A DNA stretch of 64,000 bases from Nocardioides zeae (GCF_010686755.1 NZ_JAAGXA010000011.1:1-64000), one strand, 5' to 3'. Numbered from the stretch's first letter, positions 36,924 through 44,871 are shown. Notes: generated from the sequence alone by a model not told the origin. Numbers and translations are program-made.

Positions 36924-38036
36924 TCAGCCACGCTCCCAGTAGCTCGGACCGACGGGCTCGTCGAAGTCGCCCATCGCGTAGAGGTAACCCTCGTCGTCAG
37001 CAGCGAGGTGCATCTGCGGGAGGGAGTGCCCGGCCGGTCCGAAGACGACCTTGCCGGAGTCGGCGAGGTCGAAGGTGGACTGGTGGCAGGGGCACAGCAG
37101 GTGGTGGGTCTGCTGCTCGTTCAGCGCGATGGGGCAACCGACGTGCGTGCAGATCTTGGAGTAGCAGACGATCCCGTCGACGTCCCAGTTCTCGCGGTCC
37201 GGGTTGCGGACGATGTCGCCGGGCGACATCCGGAGGACGATGACGGCGGACTTGACCTTCTCGATGAGCAGCTGCTCGTGGTCGAGGGCGGGACGGAGCT
37301 CCTGGCCGTTCGGGCCGATCGGAGCCGGCAGGTGACCCTCGGAGTTGGGGACCAGGCCCTCGGGCTCGCCGTTGAGCAGGTCGCCGATCTCGAGGTCGGC
37401 ACGGTTGATCCGCGTGCCCAGCACATCGCGGACGATGTACATGCCCTCCATCCAGAAGGTCTTCTCGAGGCGGCTCGCGCTCATGTTGCGCGGACCGAGG
37501 TCGCGCAGCGCGACGACGAGCGGGACGCCGGCGAAGGCGAGCGCGCCCAGGAGCGTGTTCCGGATGAGCGGACGACGGCCGATGCCGGACTCGTCGAGGC
37601 CGGCGGTGAGCGCCTTGAGGGTCGTCTCCCGGTCCTCCTCGCTCGAGGCGGCCGGGTGGCGGAGCTCGGCGATCTCGACGTCGCTCATGAGCTTGCGGGC
37701 CCACTGGATGACGCCGACGCCGATGGCCAGCATGCCGAGGCCGAGCGTGAGGCCGAGGAACAGGTTCGACGCACCGAAGCCGAGGAACGTGTCGATCTCG
37801 CGACCGATCTCGAAGCTGAAGTACGCCACCACGAAGAGGACGGCGCAGACCATCGAGAAGATGAAGAGCGCGGCGACCTGGCGCTCGGCGCGCTTCTCGG
37901 CCTTGGGGTCGACGTCCGTCGGACGCCACACGTGGGCCGGGAGGCCGGGGGCGACGTCCTGGTCCTCGAGGGGCTCCGGGACCCGCGAGTGGCCCGCTCC
38001 GTCGCCGGAGGCGGGGAGGTTGCTCTGGTCGCTCAC
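36924..38036 (-). CDS. qcrA: Cytochrome bc1 complex Rieske iron-sulfur subunit
   Basis: The Rieske protein passes electrons from quinol to the diheme cytochrome c. The 370-residue protein has the three-helix N-terminal part characteristic of actinobacteria and the [2Fe-2S] ligands CTHVGC and CPCHQS with GPAGHSLPQ. GTG 38036 overlaps the qcrC stop (GTGA). ErpA-type carriers are the expected source of its cluster. Confidence 0.97.
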   Translation of the reverse strand: MSDQSNLPASGDGAGHSRVPEPLEDQDVAPGLPAHVWRPTDVDPKAEKRAERQVAALFIFSMVCAVLFVVAYFSFEIGREIDTFLGFGASNLFLGLTLGLGMLAIGVGVIQWARKLMSDVEIAELRHPAASSEEDRETTLKALTAGLDESGIGRRPLIRNTLLGALAFAGVPLVVALRDLGPRNMSASRLEKTFWMEGMYIVRDVLGTRINRADLEIGDLLNGEPEGLVPNSEGHLPAPIGPNGQELRPALDHEQLLIEKVKSAVIVLRMSPGDIVRNPDRENWDVDGIVCYSKICTHVGCPIALNEQQTHHLLCPCHQSTFDLADSGKVVFGPAGHSLPQMHLAADDEGYLYAMGDFDEPVGPSYWERG

Positions 38037-38914
38037 GCCGTTTCCTTGCCCTTCTTGGTGCGGGTCGTGTGCGCCGCGATCCACACGGCGAATCCGACGA
38101 GGCCGCCGATGCCGACGACCCAGACGTAGAGGCCCTCGCCCACGGGGCCGAGGCCACCGAGGCTGAAGCCGCCCTGCTGGGGCTGCTCCTGCAGCGTCTC
38201 GAGGAACGCGATGACCTCGCGCTTGTTCTCCGGCGGGATGTTGCCGTCGGAGAAGACGTCCATCTGCGACGGGCCGGTCAGCATGGCCTCGTAGATGTGC
38301 TTGTCGCTGACACCGCGCAGCGTGGGCGCGTAGCCGCCGCGCGGCATGGCGCCACCGCGGCCGTTGAAGTTGTGGCAGGCGGTGCAGTTGGTGAGGAAGA
38401 TCTGCTGGCCGCGGTTGATGGCGGCGTCGCGCTCGTCCTCGGGCAGCTCGTAGATCGAGCTGGGGTCGTAGTCCGACTCGTCCGGCACGTCCGGTCCCGG
38501 CGCCAGCGACTGGACGAACGCGGCGAGGGCCGCGGTCTCGTCGTCGCTGTAGGCGACGCTCTTGCGCGGGTTCTGCTGACCGGGCTGCACCATCGGCATG
38601 CGGCCGGTGCCGACCTGGAAGTCCACGGCCGCGCCGCCGACGCCCTGCAGCGAGGGGCCGAGCTGGTTGCCGTTGACGTCGAGGACGCCCTCGCCGTTCT
38701 GGCCGTGGCACGTCGAGCAGCCGACGAGGAAGAGCTCGCGGCCCTGCTCGACGAGCTCGGCGTTGTCTTGCGACTGCTCCGCCTGACCGGCGGGCGCGAG
38801 GGCGGCGTACGCGCCACCCGTCACCAGCAGGGCGACCAGGAGGACCGCGAGGCCGGCGAAGCGGCCGCGGCGGTGGCGGGAGAGCCGGCCCGCGGATCGG
38901 TTGAGGAAACGCAA
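38033..38914 (-). CDS. qcrC: Diheme cytochrome c subunit of the bc1 complex
   Basis: QcrC carries two covalent c-type haems and links bc1 directly to aa3 oxidase, replacing a separate cytochrome c. The 293-residue protein has an N-terminal signal/anchor helix (about 19-40), the haem motifs CSTCH and CTACH, and a C-terminal anchor helix ending TRTKKGKETA. The start is TTG 38914, supported by AAGGGA about 7 nt upstream. ctaE lies 74 bp before it. Confidence 0.94.
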   Translation of the reverse strand: MRFLNRSAGRLSRHRRGRFAGLAVLLVALLVTGGAYAALAPAGQAEQSQDNAELVEQGRELFLVGCSTCHGQNGEGVLDVNGNQLGPSLQGVGGAAVDFQVGTGRMPMVQPGQQNPRKSVAYSDDETAALAAFVQSLAPGPDVPDESDYDPSSIYELPEDERDAAINRGQQIFLTNCTACHNFNGRGGAMPRGGYAPTLRGVSDKHIYEAMLTGPSQMDVFSDGNIPPENKREVIAFLETLQEQPQQGGFSLGGLGPVGEGLYVWVVGIGGLVGFAVWIAAHTTRTKKGKETA

Positions 38915-38988
38915 CGTGATGTCCCTTGTTCAGGTCCGGACGAAACTGCTCGTGCGGTAGGTCGGGGGCAAGAGGGGCGACCCGGGGG

Positions 38989-39648
38989 TCACATGATGAG
39001 GTAGATGGTCGCGAACAGACCGATCCACACGACGTCCACGAAGTGCCAGTAGTAGGACACGACGATGGCGGAGACCGCCTGCTCGTGCGTGAACCGCTTC
39101 GCGATGTAGGTGCGCCCCAGCACGAGCAGGAACGCGATCAGACCACCCGTCACGTGGAGGCCGTGGAAGCCCGTCGTCAGGTAGAACATCGAGCCGTACG
39201 CCGAGCTCTGCATCGTCAGGCCGGCGTGCACGAGCTCCGTGTACTCCAGCGCCTGGCCGGCCATGAAGATGGCGCCCATGACGTAGGTGAGGATGAACCA
39301 CTCGCGCATGCCCCACAGGCCCACCTGGTGGATCTTGCCGACGCGGGCGACCCGGGGGCCGCCCTTCGCCGCAGATCGCTCGATGGCGAAGACGCCCATC
39401 TGGCAGGTCACGGAGGAGAGCACGAGGATCGTCGTGTTCCCGAGCGCGAACGGGACGTTGAGGTGCTGCGTGTCGGTGGCCCAGAGGTCCACCTCCGCCG
39501 CACGGATCGTGAAGTAGGCCGCGAACAGCGCCGCGAAGAACATCAGCTCACTGGAGAGCCAGATGATCGTGCCCACGCTGACCATGTCGGGGCGGCCGTG
39601 CTGCCCGCGCAGACGGGAGGCCGGGATCGCTGCAGTTGCTGTCGCCAC
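38989..39648 (-). CDS. ctaE: Cytochrome c oxidase subunit III
   Basis: Subunit III of the aa3 oxidase, about 219 residues and seven helices, with [30 protein letters not shown] near the start and the C-terminal FHGLHVTGG and [14 protein letters not shown] motifs. I chose GTG 39648 since CATAAT lies 7 nt upstream as a -10 box. An ATG three codons earlier overlaps that box. It heads the ctaE-qcrCAB unit, the mycobacterial order. Confidence 0.94.
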   Translation of the reverse strand: MATATAAIPASRLRGQHGRPDMVSVGTIIWLSSELMFFAALFAAYFTIRAAEVDLWATDTQHLNVPFALGNTTILVLSSVTCQMGVFAIERSAAKGGPRVARVGKIHQVGLWGMREWFILTYVMGAIFMAGQALEYTELVHAGLTMQSSAYGSMFYLTTGFHGLHVTGGLIAFLLVLGRTYIAKRFTHEQAVSAIVVSYYWHFVDVVWIGLFATIYLIM

Positions 39649-39653
39649 GAGCG

Positions 39654-39659
39654 CCATTA
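39654..39659 (-). promoter_or_regulatory. -10 box (CATAAT) of ctaE-qcrCAB
   Basis: CATAAT is on the minus strand just before the ctaE start region. Its spacing predicts a leaderless message from GTG 39648. Position may be off by a base or two. Confidence 0.45.
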
Positions 39660-39774
39660 TGGCCCGAGGAGGGGTGGGTTGTGACCACTGGCCCCCCACA
39701 AAGTCCGACGCAGTGTCGTAGACCGCGTAGCGGCGCGGAATTTACGGAGAAATCAGGCTCCCCTCGGGGACGGG

Positions 39775-39780
39775 TAGCAT
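39775..39780 (+). promoter_or_regulatory. -10 box (TAGCAT) of the receiver protein-trpD unit
   Basis: TAGCAT ends 7 nt before the GTG at 39788, with no Shine-Dalgarno sequence. Confidence 0.55.
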
Positions 39781-39787
39781 CGCGCGG

Positions 39788-40234
39788 GTGAGCGCGATCC
39801 CTGAGCACCGGCCCGCTGCCGCGACGACGTCCGAGGAGCCGCTGACGATCCTCGTCTACAGCGACGACGTGCGCACGCGCGAACAGGTCGTGCTGGCGCT
39901 CGGCCGCCGCCCCCACCCCGACCTCCCCGAGGTGCGGTACGTCGAGGTGGCGACCGAGCCGGTCGTGCGGGAGCAGGTGGCCGCCGGGGGAGTGGCCCTG
40001 GCGATCCTCGACGGCGAGGCCGTGCCCGCCGGCGGGATGGGCATCGCGAAGCAGCTCAAGGACGAGGTGTACGGCTGCCCGCCGGTCCTGGTCCTCACCG
40101 GCCGGCCGCAGGACGCGTGGCTCGCGACGTGGTCCCGGGCCGAGGCCGCGGTCCCGCATCCCGTCGACCCCGTGCTGCTGGCCGAGACCGTCGTCTCGCT
40201 GCTGCGTGCGGACTCCGTGGTGTCGGCGCGGTGA
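39788..40234 (+). CDS. Atypical receiver-domain protein upstream of trpD
   Basis: A 148-residue single-domain protein with a CheY-like layout. [16 protein letters not shown] supplies the acidic pair, ALAILDGEA has an Asp in the phospho-acceptor place, and VLVLTGRP has the Thr. The invariant Lys near the end is replaced: the sequence reads AVPHPVDPV instead of a KP motif, and no output domain is attached. It may be a degenerate receiver or adaptor. Its stop overlaps trpD (GTGA), a link conserved in actinobacteria but unexplained. Confidence 0.75.
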   Translation: MSAIPEHRPAAATTSEEPLTILVYSDDVRTREQVVLALGRRPHPDLPEVRYVEVATEPVVREQVAAGGVALAILDGEAVPAGGMGIAKQLKDEVYGCPPVLVLTGRPQDAWLATWSRAEAAVPHPVDPVLLAETVVSLLRADSVVSAR

Positions 40235-41286
40235 ACGCGCCGGTGGCGTCGTCGTGGCCCGAGGTGCTCTCCGCCCTCGTCGCGCGCCGTGACCTGGCGC
40301 CCGAGCAGGCGGGGTGGGCGATGAGCGAGATCCTCGCCGGGGAGGCGACGCCGGTCCAGGTCGCCGGGTTCGCCGTGGCCCTGCGGTCCAAGGGCGAGTC
40401 CATCGACGAGGTCACCGGCCTGGCGGAGGCGATGATCGCGGCCGGCACGCCGCTGACCGTCCCCGGCCGTCTCCTCGACGTCGTCGGCACGGGGGGTGAC
40501 CGCTCGATGTCGGTCAACATCTCCTCCATGTCCGCGATCGTCGCCGCCGGGGCCGGTGCCCGGGTGGTCAAGCACGGCAACCGCTCCGCGTCGTCGAAGT
40601 CCGGCAGCGCCGACGTGCTCGAGGCCCTCGGGGTGCGGCTCGACCTGCCCGCGCGCCGGGTCGGCGAGCTGGCCGAGGAGGTGGGCATCACCTTCTGCTT
40701 CGCCGCGGCGTTCCACCCCGCGATGCGGCACGCCGCCGTCGCGCGGCGCGAGCTCGGCATCGGCACGACCTTCAACTTCCTCGGCCCCCTCACCAACCCG
40801 GCGCGGCCGGCTGCGCAGGCGATCGGCTGCGCCGACCCGGCGATGGCGCCCGTCATGGCCGGCGTGTTCGCCCGGCGCGGCGTCGACGCATGGGTCTTCC
40901 GCGGCGACGACGGCCTCGACGAGCTGACGACCACCACGACGTCCGCGGTCTGGGTGGTCAGCGGCGGAGAGGTCAGCGAGCAGCGGATCGACCCGGCAGA
41001 CCTCGGGATCGCCCGCGCGACCACGGAGGACCTCCGGGGCGGGGACGTCTCCTACAACGCCGCCGTCGTGCGCCGCCTCCTCGCCGGTGACCACGGGCCC
41101 GTGCGGGACGCGGTGCTGCTCAACGCCGGCGCGGCGCTCGCCGTGCACGGCCTCGACGACCCGGCCGCGGCGGGCCTACCGGTCGAGGAGCAGCTCGCCC
41201 GCGGCGTACGCCGTGCCGCCGACGCCATCGACTCGGGAGCTGCCGAGGCCACGCTGGCCAAGTGGGTCGAGGCCTCGGCCGCCTGA
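40231..41286 (+). CDS. trpD: Anthranilate phosphoribosyltransferase
   Basis: TrpD joins anthranilate to PRPP in tryptophan synthesis. The 351-residue protein shows the PRPP/Mg motif [40 protein letters not shown] and the [11 protein letters not shown] motif. GTG 40231 overlaps the preceding stop. No other trp gene is nearby. trpD alone next to ctaE matches the mycobacterial layout (Rv2192c). Confidence 0.96.
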   Translation: MNAPVASSWPEVLSALVARRDLAPEQAGWAMSEILAGEATPVQVAGFAVALRSKGESIDEVTGLAEAMIAAGTPLTVPGRLLDVVGTGGDRSMSVNISSMSAIVAAGAGARVVKHGNRSASSKSGSADVLEALGVRLDLPARRVGELAEEVGITFCFAAAFHPAMRHAAVARRELGIGTTFNFLGPLTNPARPAAQAIGCADPAMAPVMAGVFARRGVDAWVFRGDDGLDELTTTTTSAVWVVSGGEVSEQRIDPADLGIARATTEDLRGGDVSYNAAVVRRLLAGDHGPVRDAVLLNAGAALAVHGLDDPAAAGLPVEEQLARGVRRAADAIDSGAAEATLAKWVEASAA

Positions 41287-41325
41287 GGTCGGTGCTCGGG
41301 TCGGTGCTCGGGTCGGGGGCGCGGG

Positions 41326-41919
41326 TCAGGCGGCGGGCTCGGCGGCCGGTGGCTCCGGCAGCGGCCTCGGCGGCGGAGGGACGACGGGGGCCGGCAGGGT
41401 CGGCGGCAGGTCGAGCGCGTAGGACTCCCCGAGGCGGCGGAAGCCCAGCCGCGGGTAGTAGGGGTTCTTCATGTTGGCCGGGGTGATCACCCGGCGGATC
41501 CCGCGGTTGCGGAGGATGTCGCTGCGCAACCAGACGTACTCGCCCGCGGCGCAGTCGCGGAAGGCCGGCGTGACCCAGTCCAGCTCCACGTGGGCGACGT
41601 CGCCGCGCGCTCGGAGCACCACGACACCGACGGTCTGGTCGCCCTCCTGCACCAGGTAGGCCTGCAGGTCGGTGCGGGTGGGATACCACGCGAAGTCGGG
41701 CTGGTGCTCGTGGATGTCGACGTCGTGGATGCGCAGCACGTGGTTGAGGTACGCATCGTCGGAGCCGACCGCGAGCACCGTGAAGTCGCGCACCGGTGCC
41801 GACGCGGGGGGAGACGCGACGGTGGCACGGGCCGAGCGGGTGGCCCACCAGGCGACGACCAGCGCGACGACCGCCAGCGCGCCCACGAGGACGGGCCAGG
41901 CGCCGGCGATGGAGGTCAC
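41326..41919 (-). CDS. Membrane-anchored GNAT-like protein
   Basis: A 197-residue protein with one N-terminal helix (VLVGALAVVALVVAWW), an extended linker and a domain that resembles the C-terminal part of N-acetyltransferases (VTPANMKNPYYPRLGFRRLGESYAL, with preceding hydrophobic strands). The C-terminus is a Pro-rich tail (PAPVVPPPPRPLPEPP). Acetyltransferase activity is inferred only from fold-like motifs. GTG 41919 has TACGAT 7 nt upstream. It converges with trpD. Confidence 0.7.
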   Translation of the reverse strand: MTSIAGAWPVLVGALAVVALVVAWWATRSARATVASPPASAPVRDFTVLAVGSDDAYLNHVLRIHDVDIHEHQPDFAWYPTRTDLQAYLVQEGDQTVGVVVLRARGDVAHVELDWVTPAFRDCAAGEYVWLRSDILRNRGIRRVITPANMKNPYYPRLGFRRLGESYALDLPPTLPAPVVPPPPRPLPEPPAAEPAA

Positions 41920-41926
41920 GTGCGCG

Positions 41927-41932
41927 ATCGTA
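41927..41932 (-). promoter_or_regulatory. -10 box (TACGAT) of the GNAT-like gene
   Basis: TACGAT on the minus strand lies 7 nt before the GTG at 41919. No Shine-Dalgarno sequence is visible. Confidence 0.5.
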
Positions 41933-42009
41933 CGAAGCCCGGCATCGACCGCCGGCTCCCTTAACCGAAGCGTGACGTGAGGTGCATCACTTCGGGTGAG
42001 GCTGTGGCG

Positions 42010-42288
42010 TCAGTCGAGGCCGAGGGAGAACGCGGACTCCAGGTCGTGCCGCGAGTAGGTGCGGAAGGCGATGTGGGTCTCGGTCGCCAGCACGCCCTCG
42101 ACCTTGTTGAGCCGGTCGGCGACGACGGACGCGATGTCGTCGTGCTGGCGCACCCGCACGAGGGCGATGAGGTCGATCTGGCCGGTGACCGAGTAGACCT
42201 CGCTGACCCCGTCGAGCGCGGCGATCTCCTCGGCGACCTCCGGGATGCGGTCGACCTCGGCGTTGACGAACACGATGGCGGTGATCAC
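42010..42288 (-). CDS. Stand-alone Lrp/AsnC ligand-binding (RAM) domain protein
   Basis: A 92-residue protein consisting only of the effector-binding/oligomerisation domain of Lrp/AsnC regulators (ITAIVFVNAEVDRIPEVAEEIAALDGVSEVYSVTGQIDLIALVRV). The helix-turn-helix is absent, so it probably binds an amino acid without binding DNA itself. GTG 42288 has TAGGCT exactly 7 nt upstream. Its promoter abuts the hairpin array at 42301-42964. A role in tryptophan or amino-acid sensing with trpD is speculative. Confidence 0.88.
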   Translation of the reverse strand: MITAIVFVNAEVDRIPEVAEEIAALDGVSEVYSVTGQIDLIALVRVRQHDDIASVVADRLNKVEGVLATETHIAFRTYSRHDLESAFSLGLD

Positions 42289-42295
42289 GGTCGAG

Positions 42296-42301
42296 AGCCT
42301 A
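42296..42301 (-). promoter_or_regulatory. -10 box (TAGGCT) of the Lrp-domain gene
   Basis: TAGGCT on the minus strand ends 7 nt before the GTG at 42288. The hairpin array begins immediately upstream. Confidence 0.55.
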
Positions 42302-42350
42302 GGGCGTGGTGCGGCGGGCCGCGACGGTCGCCGGGCACGGCCCGCTGCGG

Positions 42351-42394
42351 ACGTCGTGCGCCGCGGCTGCCCCGGGCACCGGATCGCATGACGT
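42351..42394. repeat. Hairpin family A, copy 1
   Basis: Arms ACGTCGTGCG and CGCATGACGT with one G-T pair enclose a 24-nt GC-rich spacer containing TGCCCCGGGCA. Confidence 0.85.
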
Positions 42395-42431
42395 CGGCGG
42401 TTGGCTGGAGCCGCCGCCGTGCCCCCCGCCC

Positions 42432-42478
42432 GGTCGTGGTGTGAGGCCACTGCTTTCCGTAGGCCTGGCACCACGACC
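42432..42478. repeat. Hairpin family C, copy 1
   Basis: Outer arms GGTCGTGGTG/CACCACGACC and inner arms AGGCC/GGCCT are separated by a 2x2 internal loop and a 13-nt apical loop. Confidence 0.85.
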
Positions 42479-42513
42479 CGGGGAGGGTGACGGTCGCCGG
42501 GTGCGGCCCGTTG

Positions 42514-42563
42514 CGGACGTCATGCGAACCGTGGCCCCCGGGCGCCGGATCGCATGACGTCCG
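42514..42563. repeat. Hairpin family A, copy 2
   Basis: The longest arms of the family: 14 perfect pairs, CGGACGTCATGCGA (42514-42527) with its exact complement at 42550-42563. Confidence 0.88.
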
Positions 42564-42578
42564 GGGGTACGGCGCGGG

Positions 42579-42622
42579 ACGTCGTGCGCGGCGGCTGCCC
42601 CGGGCACCGGATCGCATGACGT
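42579..42622. repeat. Hairpin family A, copy 3
   Basis: Nearly identical to copy 1, again with ACGTCGTGCG opposite CGCATGACGT. It starts the second A-linker-C module. Confidence 0.85.
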
Positions 42623-42665
42623 CCGGGGTCGGCTGGAGCCGCCGCCGTACCGCCCGCACCCACTC

Positions 42666-42712
42666 GGTCGTGGTGTGAGGCCTCTGCTTTCCGTAGGTCT
42701 GGCACCACGACC
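42666..42712. repeat. Hairpin family C, copy 2
   Basis: Same outer arms as copy 1. The inner arm is AGGCC/GGTCT, where a C-to-T change keeps pairing as G-U in plus-sense RNA. Confidence 0.85.
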
Positions 42713-42761
42713 CGGGGAAGGAGGCTGGTCGCCGGGGCGCGCGGGCGTCGGAACGGGGACG

Positions 42762-42796
42762 TTGGTACGCCGCCGGTCCGCCCCGGGCCGTACCAA
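42762..42796. repeat. Inverted repeat TTGGTACG/CGTACCAA
   Basis: Perfect 8-bp arms (42762-42769 and 42789-42796) around a 19-nt GC-rich spacer. Nearby GCCCGGCC-ga-GGCCGGGC at 42813-42830 forms another stem. Confidence 0.7.
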
Positions 42797-42900
42797 GCGC
42801 ACACTTCCGGTGGCCCGGCCGAGGCCGGGCGAGGCTGGCTCCATCGACGCTGACCCATCCGCGAGCGGACCAGCCCACCCGCGAGCGGACCCGGCCCGGG

Positions 42901-42944
42901 ACGTCATGCGCAGCGCAGGCTCGGGGCGCCGGGTCGCATGACGT
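42901..42944. repeat. Hairpin family A, copy 4
   Basis: ACGTCATGCG and CGCATGACGT arms (12 bp when extended by GG/CC) with a diverged spacer. It ends 20 bp past the exonuclease stop and could terminate that gene. Confidence 0.85.
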
Positions 42945-42964
42945 CCGGCAGCACGGCGCGCGGG

Positions 42965-44818
42965 TCAGCGGGCGGGGCGGTGGTGGGTGCCGAGGGGGCG
43001 TCGGTCGTCGAAGGGAGCGGCCGCTGCGCGGGCCTGGTGCTGCGCCTCGCCGATCCAGAGGTGGCGGGCGGCGCCGCCGACGGGGCAGGTCCAGGCGCCG
43101 TCGACGTCGACGAGCCGCACTCCCGGCTGCTCGAGCCAGGACAGGACGGCCTCGGTCTCCTCCGCGCTGGCCGCCGGGACCGGACCCGGAGCGGGCCGCA
43201 CGGTCTCGGCGCCGGCGCGCAGGGTCGCGACGTAGGCCTGGGCGTCGTGGCCCGGCGGGATCACCCCCGCCGCCGCCAGGCGTCCGTGGCGGACGACGTG
43301 GACCGCCCAGCGCCCGTCGTCGCCACGGTGCACCGCCACGAGCTCGGGCAGGCGCGTGAGCGCGACCAGCCGCTGGGTGCGCGCCGCTGCGCGCACCAGG
43401 GCGACGAGCCGGTCGCGGTGGAGGCCGGCCTCCTCGAACCGCTCCTGCTCCGCGAACGACGTCATCCGGGCACCCAGGCGCTCGACCACCTCCACGGGGT
43501 CGGCGACGAGGGCGGCGCGGGTGGCACCGACGACCGCGTCGTAGTCCTCCGGGGAGACGCTCCCGTCGCACGGCGACAGGCAACGGCCCATCTCGGCGAG
43601 GGCGCAGGCCGTGCCGTTCGGGGAACGGGCCATGCGCCCGGAGCACTGGCGCAGCGGGTAGGTCTCGTGGAGCGCGACCACGGTGGCCTCCGCGCCGCGG
43701 CGCGAGCCGAACGGGCCCAGGTAGGTCGCCCCGTCGTCGAGCACCCGCGTGACGAGGGAGAGCCGCGGCCACGGCTCGTCGGTGAGCTTCACGAAGTGGG
43801 TCTTCTCGGGGAACCGGGAACGCCGGTTGTAGCGCGGCTTGTGCTCCGCGATGAGGCGCAGCTCGCGCACCCGCGCCTCCAGCGGGGTCGCGCACTCGAT
43901 GGTGCGCACCCGCTCGGCGATCTGGATCATCTCGCCCATCCGCGACCGGGTCTCGGAGGCCGTGAAGTAGGACCGCACCCGCGTGCGCAGGTCCTTCGAC
44001 GTGCCCACGTAGAGCACGCGGTCGCCGGCGTCGACGAACAGGTAGACGCCCGGGGCGTGGGGAAGGCCCTCCGCCAGGTGCCGCTTGCGGCGCTGCGCCG
44101 TCGTCACCTTCGAGCTGAAGGCCTGCAGCTCCTCCAGCGTGTGGACCCCGAGGCCCCCCAACCGGGCGATGAGGCCGTGCAGCACGTCCACGGTGGCGCG
44201 GGCGTCGTGCAGCGCCCGGTGGTCGGGGGTCGTCGTGGCCCCGAAGAGCCGAGCGAGCGAGCCGAGCTTGCAGTTCGGTGTCTCGTCGCGCGTCACGACG
44301 CGACGCGCGAGACGGGCGGTGTCGAGCACCTCGAACGCCGGCCACGGCCGCTGCTGCTCCCGCGCGAAGTGCTGCAGGAACCCCACGTCGAAGGGCGCGT
44401 TGTGGGCGACCAGCACACACCCCTGCGCGAACTCGAGGAACGAGGGCAGCACCGTCTCGATCGTGGGCGCGCCGACCACCATCGCCGTGGTGATGCCGGT
44501 CAGCACGGTGATGAACGCCGGGATCTCCTCGTGGGGGTTCACCAGCGTCTGGAACTCGCCGAGGATCTCGCCGCCGCGGACCTTCACGGCCCCGACCTCG
44601 GTGATCTTCGAGCCCGCGGCCGGCGAGCCGCCCGTCGTCTCGAGGTCCACCACGCAGAACGTGACGTCGCGCAGCAGGCGCCCCATCTCGTCGAATCCGC
44701 GCTGCTCCTCCCAGCGGGAGGTCGCGCCGCGGGGTCGCCCCGACGGGCGCGGACCGGGCCCCGGACCGGGCCCCGGAGCGGGCCGCGGTGTGGCGGGACG
44801 GGTGTGCTGGTGCCTCAT
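42965..44818 (-). CDS. DEDDh exonuclease / GIY-YIG / UvrC-like fusion nuclease
   Basis: A 617-residue fusion. An N-terminal Pro/Arg-rich lead (1-45) precedes a DnaQ-type 3'-5' exonuclease (VVDLETTGG with D58 and E60; VAHNAPFDVGFL; HRALHDARATVDVL with the final His/Asp). A GIY-YIG endonuclease domain follows (APGVYLFVDAGDRVLYVGTSKDLRTRVRSYF), then a UvrC-like Cys-containing segment (CALAEMGRCLSPCDG) and UvrB-binding-like helices (SFAEQERFEEAGLHRDRL). The same architecture is M. tuberculosis Rv2191, also beside trpD. ATG 44818 follows TAGCGT by 8 nt. A role in DNA repair is inferred. Confidence 0.92.
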   Translation of the reverse strand: MRHQHTRPATPRPAPGPGPGPGPRPSGRPRGATSRWEEQRGFDEMGRLLRDVTFCVVDLETTGGSPAAGSKITEVGAVKVRGGEILGEFQTLVNPHEEIPAFITVLTGITTAMVVGAPTIETVLPSFLEFAQGCVLVAHNAPFDVGFLQHFAREQQRPWPAFEVLDTARLARRVVTRDETPNCKLGSLARLFGATTTPDHRALHDARATVDVLHGLIARLGGLGVHTLEELQAFSSKVTTAQRRKRHLAEGLPHAPGVYLFVDAGDRVLYVGTSKDLRTRVRSYFTASETRSRMGEMIQIAERVRTIECATPLEARVRELRLIAEHKPRYNRRSRFPEKTHFVKLTDEPWPRLSLVTRVLDDGATYLGPFGSRRGAEATVVALHETYPLRQCSGRMARSPNGTACALAEMGRCLSPCDGSVSPEDYDAVVGATRAALVADPVEVVERLGARMTSFAEQERFEEAGLHRDRLVALVRAAARTQRLVALTRLPELVAVHRGDDGRWAVHVVRHGRLAAAGVIPPGHDAQAYVATLRAGAETVRPAPGPVPAASAEETEAVLSWLEQPGVRLVDVDGAWTCPVGGAARHLWIGEAQHQARAAAAPFDDRRPLGTHHRPAR

Positions 44819-44826
44819 GGCGCGGG

Positions 44827-44832
44827 ACGCTA
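44827..44832 (-). promoter_or_regulatory. -10 box (TAGCGT) of the fusion nuclease gene
   Basis: TAGCGT on the minus strand lies 8 nt before the ATG at 44818, with no Shine-Dalgarno sequence. Confidence 0.5.
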
Positions 44833-44865
44833 GGCAACGGCACCGACAGTCCTGTCGCGACGGCC

Positions 44866-44871
44866 TAGGCT
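44866..44871 (+). promoter_or_regulatory. -10 box (TAGGCT) of the NYN-domain gene
   Basis: TAGGCT lies 9 nt before the GTG at 44881 and faces the divergent nuclease promoter 33 bp away. Confidence 0.45.

Larger units (their letters stand above)
42302..42964. repeat. Gene-free region with an array of two hairpin families
   Basis: About 660 bp without a credible gene lies between the exonuclease stop and the Lrp-domain promoter. It holds four copies of a 44-nt hairpin (family A), two of a 47-nt hairpin (family C), two other inverted repeats and short direct repeats. The module A-linker-C is duplicated (42351-42478 and 42579-42712), sharing the linker GGCTGGAGCCGCCGCCGT. A further repeat CGGTCGCCGGG(c/t)(a/g)CGGCCCG precedes A1 and A2. 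CCGCGAGCGGACC occurs twice (about 42859-42871 and 42879-42891). Open frames across it are by-products of GC bias. Confidence 0.85.

Noticed and set aside
42351..42944. CRISPR array
   Set aside because: The repeats are long, self-complementary, of two kinds and unevenly spaced, and there are no unique spacers of constant length or cas genes.
42285..44843. Very long minus-strand open frame (about 850 codons) through the hairpin array and the nuclease gene
   Set aside because: It is in another frame than the clear DnaQ/GIY-YIG protein, its translation is Arg/Pro/Gly shadow sequence, and it encodes the hairpins as repeated peptides.
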